Position numbers and translations under genes: made by a program. The notes below the pieces were generated by a model that was not told the origin of the DNA, did no database searches, and was given only the letters and a program-made list of their open reading frames with translations. Shown here in pieces: positions 28,531-31,771 of a stretch of DNA of 31,771 nucleotides (position 1 is its first letter; each line of letters starts with the position of its first letter). The DNA lies in assembly GCF_030152825.1 (NCBI RefSeq), contig NZ_JASLIP010000053.1, positions 1 through 31,771 on the forward strand, in the 5' to 3' direction. This stretch comes from Corynebacterium sp. Lineage in GTDB: Bacteria > Actinomycetota > Actinomycetes > Mycobacteriales > Mycobacteriaceae.

Positions 28531-29441
28531 TGAGCCAGCCGCGACTGATCGTCAGCGATATCGACGGCACCCTGCTCAACAGCAAGGAGCGGGTCTCCCC
28601 GCGGCTACGGGAGGCCGTCCGCCGGCTCACCGCCAGCGGCACGATCTTCACCCTGGCCTCCGGCCGACCTGCCCGCTGGATGCTGCCGGTGCTCGAGCAG
28701 CTGCCGATCCGCCCGCTGTGCATCTGCGCCAACGGTGCGGTGACCTATGATTCCGCCCGTGACGAGATCGTCCGCGCGAAAACCCTCTCGCCCGAGGACA
28801 TGCGCAGCATCGTCGAGACATCCCTGGAACACACCCAGCACCTGCCGACCCACCTGCCGGAGTACCTCTTCGGCCGCCAGTCTGGTCCGCACATTCCCGC
28901 AGGTCCCGGCCTCGGCTTCGGCGTGGAACGCGCTGGTGTCAGCGCTTTCGACCGCGCGGAGGAGCTTTACGTGGTGGAACCAGACTTCACCCACGCCTGG
29001 GAGTCCGAGGAGCACCTCATCTGCCCCGTGGAGGAGGTCATCTCCCAGCCCGCGGTGAAGCTGCTGGGCCGCAACCCGAACGTCACCTCCCGCCAGATCT
29101 ACGACGCCCTCGTCGATCACATCGACCCCGCGCTGAGCCACATGTCCTACAGCTGGGGCGGCGGGCTGGTGGAGTTCTCCGCGCCGGGTGTGACCAAGCG
29201 CAGCGCCATCGAGGACCTGATCTCACACCTCAACGAGCGGGCAGCACCTGGGATGGAGCCGATCCGCCGGGAGGACGTCGTCGTCTTCGGGGACATGCCC
29301 AATGACCTGGAGATGATCGAGTGGGCCGGGCTCGGTGTCGCGATGGGCAACGCCGAGGACCAGGTCAAGGCCGCTGCGGACGTGGTCACCACCACCAACG
29401 ACGACGACGGGGTCGCCGAGGTCCTGCAGCGCTGGCTCTAG
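28530..29441 (+). CDS. HAD-superfamily phosphatase, Cof/YidA type
   Basis: A 303-residue phosphatase. Nucleophile Asp10 and acid Asp12 lie in VSDIDGTLLNSKERVS, motif II threonine/serine in FTLASGRPAR, and motif IV in VVFGDMPNDLEMIEWAG, then the Cof-type end GVAMGNAEDQVKAAADVVT. The large C2 cap between them marks the Cof subfamily, acting on sugar phosphates or similar; the substrate is not readable. Its ATG overlaps the plsC stop codon, which links it to phospholipid assembly, perhaps as a lipid or glycerol phosphate phosphatase (inference). Confidence 0.92.
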   Translation: MSQPRLIVSDIDGTLLNSKERVSPRLREAVRRLTASGTIFTLASGRPARWMLPVLEQLPIRPLCICANGAVTYDSARDEIVRAKTLSPEDMRSIVETSLEHTQHLPTHLPEYLFGRQSGPHIPAGPGLGFGVERAGVSAFDRAEELYVVEPDFTHAWESEEHLICPVEEVISQPAVKLLGRNPNVTSRQIYDALVDHIDPALSHMSYSWGGGLVEFSAPGVTKRSAIEDLISHLNERAAPGMEPIRREDVVVFGDMPNDLEMIEWAGLGVAMGNAEDQVKAAADVVTTTNDDDGVAEVLQRWL

Positions 29442-29460
29442 GCTTTCGGCCTCCCTTTTT
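29440..29460 (+). terminator. short terminator after the HAD gene
   Basis: AGGC (29440-29443) and GCCT (29449-29452) form a short stem followed by CCCTTTTT. It overlaps the stop codon; stem is only 4 bp. Confidence 0.45.
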
Positions 29461-29517
29461 CCTGCCACCACTGCCGTGTGCCAGATACCGCCCCGGCACC
29501 ATTGCGGCCCGCGTGGT

Positions 29518-29523
29518 TAAGGT
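29518..29523 (+). promoter_or_regulatory. -10 box before tmsA
   Basis: TAAGGT, 7 nt before the ATG at 29531. The same bases, AAGGTGGGGG, could also serve as a Shine-Dalgarno, so leaderless use is less certain here. Confidence 0.45.
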
Positions 29524-29530
29524 GGGGGAT

Positions 29531-31069
29531 ATGACTGTCTTGGGTGCGCTGAAGAATATTGCCGTGGAGACCGTCGGGAAAACCACCGATGCGTTACGTA
29601 TCGGCAACGGCCTCGATGCGCGCGAGCTGCAACCGGTTGGCTGGTTCGCGCACGCGCAAGCAGTGGAGAAACTGCGAGCCAGCTACGAAGCCATCCCGCG
29701 CGGAGAGGACGTCCGCCTGGCCAAGAAAACCTCTAACCTCTTCCGCGGCCGCAACCAGTCGACCGCGCCGGGCCTGGACGTCTCCGGACTGGGTGGTGTG
29801 ATCGCCGTCGACCCGGTGGCAGGAACCGCCGACGTGCAGGGGATGTGCACCTACGAGGACCTCGTGGACACCGTCCTGCCCTACGGTTACAGCCCGACCG
29901 TCGTCCCGCAGCTGAAGACGATCACGCTGGGCGGGGCGGTCACCGGCCTGGGCGTGGAGTCCGCGTGCTTCCGCAACGGGCTGCCGCACGAGGCGCTGAT
30001 CGAGATGGACGTCCTCACCGGCACCGGCGAGGTGGTGACCTGCTCGCCGACGCAGAACGTGGACCTGTTCCGGGGCTTCCCAAACTCCTACGGTTCCCTG
30101 GGGTACGCGGTGCGCCTGAAGATCGAGCTGGAGAAGGTCAAGGACTACGTGGAGCTGCGGCACGTCCGCTTCCACGACGTCCACGCGCTCACCGAGACGA
30201 TGGAGCAGATCGTCGAGACGGGGGAGTACGACGGCGAGGCGGTGGACTACCTCGACGGCGCGGTGTTCAGCCTGGAGGAGTGCTACCTCATGCTCGGCCG
30301 GCAGACCGATGAACCCGGGCCGACCAGCGATTACACCCGCGACCGGATCTACTACCGCTCCATCCAGCACCCCGAGGGCGTGCTGCGCGACCGGTTGAGC
30401 ATCCGCGACTACCTGTGGCGCTGGGACGTGGACTGGTTCTGGGCCAGCCGCGCCTTCGGCACCCAGAACCCGACGATCCGCCGCATGTGGCCCCGCGACC
30501 TACTGCGCTCCAGCTTCTACTGGAAGATCATCGGCTGGGACCGCAAATACGACCTCGCCGACCGCATCGAGGCCGCCAATAACCGGCCCGCCCGCGAGCG
30601 CGTGGTGCAGGACATCGAGGTCACCCCGGAGCACCTGCCCGAGTTCCTCGAGTGGTTCTTCCACGCCTGCGAGATCGAGCCCGTGTGGCTGTGCCCGATC
30701 CGCATCCGCGGCACCGGCGCGGACGGAACCGAGCTGATTGGCGAAGGAGAGACCCTGGGGTCGGATAAGGAGCACCCGTGGCCGCTCTACCCGCTGACAG
30801 TGGGGCAGACCTGGGTCAACGTCGGCTTCTGGTCCTCCGTGCCCGTCGATTTGCTGGGCAAGGGCGCCCCCGCAGGTGCCTTCAACAAGCTCGTCGAGGA
30901 GAAGGTCAGTGCCCTGGGCGGGCACAAGTCCCTCTACTCCGAGGCCTTCTACGACCGGGAGACCTTCGAGCAGCTCTACGGCGGCAGCTTCCCGGCCCAG
31001 CTCAAGGAAGTCTTCGACCCGCAGGGGCGCTTCCCCGGGCTGTACGAAAAGACCGTGGACTGGGCTTAG
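29531..31069 (+). CDS. tmsA: FAD-binding reductase of 10-methyl fatty acid synthesis (TmsA/BfaA-like)
   Basis: Flavin oxidoreductase of 512 residues with a PCMH/vanillyl-oxidase-type FAD domain: SGLGGVIAVDPVAGTADVQG, PTVVPQLKTITLGGAVTGLG and SACFRNGLPHEALIEMDVLTG (about 90-170). The rest is the cap/substrate half, ending DPQGRFPGLYEKTVDWA. Together with the next gene, a cyclopropane-synthase-type methyltransferase, it matches the tmsA-tmsB pair that converts oleoyl chains to 10-methylstearate (tuberculostearate); this protein reduces the 10-methylene intermediate with NADPH. The name rests on the pairing and fold. 108 nt separate it from tmsB. Confidence 0.85.
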   Translation: MTVLGALKNIAVETVGKTTDALRIGNGLDARELQPVGWFAHAQAVEKLRASYEAIPRGEDVRLAKKTSNLFRGRNQSTAPGLDVSGLGGVIAVDPVAGTADVQGMCTYEDLVDTVLPYGYSPTVVPQLKTITLGGAVTGLGVESACFRNGLPHEALIEMDVLTGTGEVVTCSPTQNVDLFRGFPNSYGSLGYAVRLKIELEKVKDYVELRHVRFHDVHALTETMEQIVETGEYDGEAVDYLDGAVFSLEECYLMLGRQTDEPGPTSDYTRDRIYYRSIQHPEGVLRDRLSIRDYLWRWDVDWFWASRAFGTQNPTIRRMWPRDLLRSSFYWKIIGWDRKYDLADRIEAANNRPARERVVQDIEVTPEHLPEFLEWFFHACEIEPVWLCPIRIRGTGADGTELIGEGETLGSDKEHPWPLYPLTVGQTWVNVGFWSSVPVDLLGKGAPAGAFNKLVEEKVSALGGHKSLYSEAFYDRETFEQLYGGSFPAQLKEVFDPQGRFPGLYEKTVDWA

Positions 31070-31177
31070 CAGGGCGCCTGGAATGGGGCCTGGCCAGGGC
31101 AAAGGCGGGCGCGTTGACGTCGAAAACTAAAAGGGACAACAGAAAACAGCGAAGAAGGAAAAGATAAGGGCGAGAAC

Positions 31178-31771
31178 ATGAATTCGGGCTTCACTCCAAT
31201 GACGGTGGCGGAGATCGTGGAGGCGATCACCGCACCACCGCTGCCTTTCCACGTCACCGGCTTCGACGGATCCGAGACCGGGCCAGCGGATGCGCGTCTC
31301 CGCCTGGAGATCACCAGCTCCGATGCGCTGGCGTATATCGTCACTGCGCCCGGCGACCTGGGGCTCGCGCGGGCCTATATCACCGGCGCACTGCAGGTCA
31401 GCGGTGAAAACCCCGGCCACCCCTATGGCATGTTCGACGCTCTGCAGACCTTCTACTACGAGTCCTTCCGCAAGCCATCGGCCGCCACCGGGGCGCGCAT
31501 CGCCCGCTCCCTGAAGCACCTGGACGCGATCCGGCCAATGCCGATCCCGCCGCAGGAGGACCAGCCGGGCTGGAAGAAGGCCCTGTTCGAGGGGCTCTCC
31601 CGGCACTCCCGCGAGCGGGATAAGGAGGTCGTGCAGCGCCACTACGACGTCGGCAATGACCTCTACGAGCTCTTCCTCGGCGACTCCATGACCTATACCT
31701 GCGCCTACTACCCGGCTGATGAGTCCGATACCCCGGGGGGCTGGGATAAGAGACAGTGGGCGAAGGGTTCG
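31178..31771 (+). CDS. tmsB: S-adenosylmethionine-dependent lipid methyltransferase, N-terminal part (TmsB/Cfa-like), truncated by the window end
   Basis: The open frame runs 198 codons to the window edge. The start MNSGFTPMTVAEIVEAI is followed by PPLPFHVTGFDGSETGP, VTAPGDLGLARAYITGALQVSG and the cyclopropane-synthase hallmark VQRHYDVGNDLYELFLGDSMTYTCAYY. This agrees with enzymes that methylenate the double bond of membrane oleoyl chains. The SAM-binding glycine motif lies beyond the end. AAGGAAAAGATAAGGG precedes the ATG. From about 31735 the codons no longer match the family (after DESDT the protein should continue LEEAQxxK...) and the DNA contains a mosaic-end-like sequence, so the final dozen residues are probably not real. 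Confidence 0.88.
   Translation, partial: MNSGFTPMTVAEIVEAITAPPLPFHVTGFDGSETGPADARLRLEITSSDALAYIVTAPGDLGLARAYITGALQVSGENPGHPYGMFDALQTFYYESFRKPSAATGARIARSLKHLDAIRPMPIPPQEDQPGWKKALFEGLSRHSRERDKEVVQRHYDVGNDLYELFLGDSMTYTCAYYPADESDTPGGWDKRQWAKGS
31736..31771. other. probable sequencing-library artefact at contig end
   Basis: ATAAGAGACAG at 31746-31756 equals the last 11 bases of the 19-bp Tn5 mosaic end used in Nextera libraries, preceded by a G-rich run (GGGGGGCTGGG). Family homology of the coding frame is lost at the same place. A true genomic sequence cannot be excluded without reads. Confidence 0.55.

Overview
The window looks like one contig of a high-GC Corynebacterium. It opens in the 3' end of a 5S rRNA and breaks off inside a methyltransferase gene. 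Genus markers are Lsr2, a class E sortase, LCP and DUF2020 proteins, a septum-formation lipidless membrane protein, leaderless promoters of the TANNNT type, and gene order close to the Mycobacterium/Corynebacterium block holding sodA, a GDPD gene, an LCP gene, pheA, a phosphatase, a zincin, a septum-formation gene, serS, plsC and a HAD gene. A tuberculostearate-type lipid pair (tmsA/tmsB) at the right end narrows it to species making 10-methyl fatty acids. I do not name a species.

Layout. 1-4982: 5S end with two terminators, SmvA/QacA-like exporter, RluA-type pseudouridine synthase, a 52-aa peptide gene, tandem-domain universal stress protein, TetR regulator with a histone-H1-like tail. 5077-8876: YidC paralogue and class E sortase diverging from overlapping -10 boxes, a 51-aa membrane protein, DUF2020 lipoprotein, Lsr2, and a basic coiled-coil protein. 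9078-15223: TM0106-type Fe-S nuclease, msrA, sodA, patatin, GDPD, DUF5926. 15355-16863: LCP cell-wall ligase.

16936-22724 is the most unusual part. On the minus strand lie nrdI, nrdF and a flavin reductase. The NrdF has Gln, Ser and Lys in place of three metal-ligand glutamates (the QSK pattern of class Ie, metal-free, DOPA-radical ribonucleotide reductase). No nrdE or nrdH is present. Next to it are a 90-aa gene with a structured ~120-nt leader and its own promoter, then mntR at the end of an amidase-CPBP protease-mntR operon. A diverged copy of the CPBP protease 3' end lies on the other side of the nrd block, so the block is flanked by direct repeats. The arrangement suggests a DNA-precursor module for manganese/iron starvation.

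22787-31771: pheA and a histidine phosphatase; zincin and septum-formation genes diverging from serS; plsC-HAD pair; tmsA and truncated tmsB. The last ~35 bases contain part of the Tn5/Nextera mosaic end and no longer encode the expected protein, so they look like library artefact. At least 13 genes have TANNNT 6-9 nt before the start codon and no Shine-Dalgarno, which points to widespread leaderless transcription. No tRNA, CRISPR array, insertion sequence or prophage was seen, and no gene-free stretch exceeds 300 bases.
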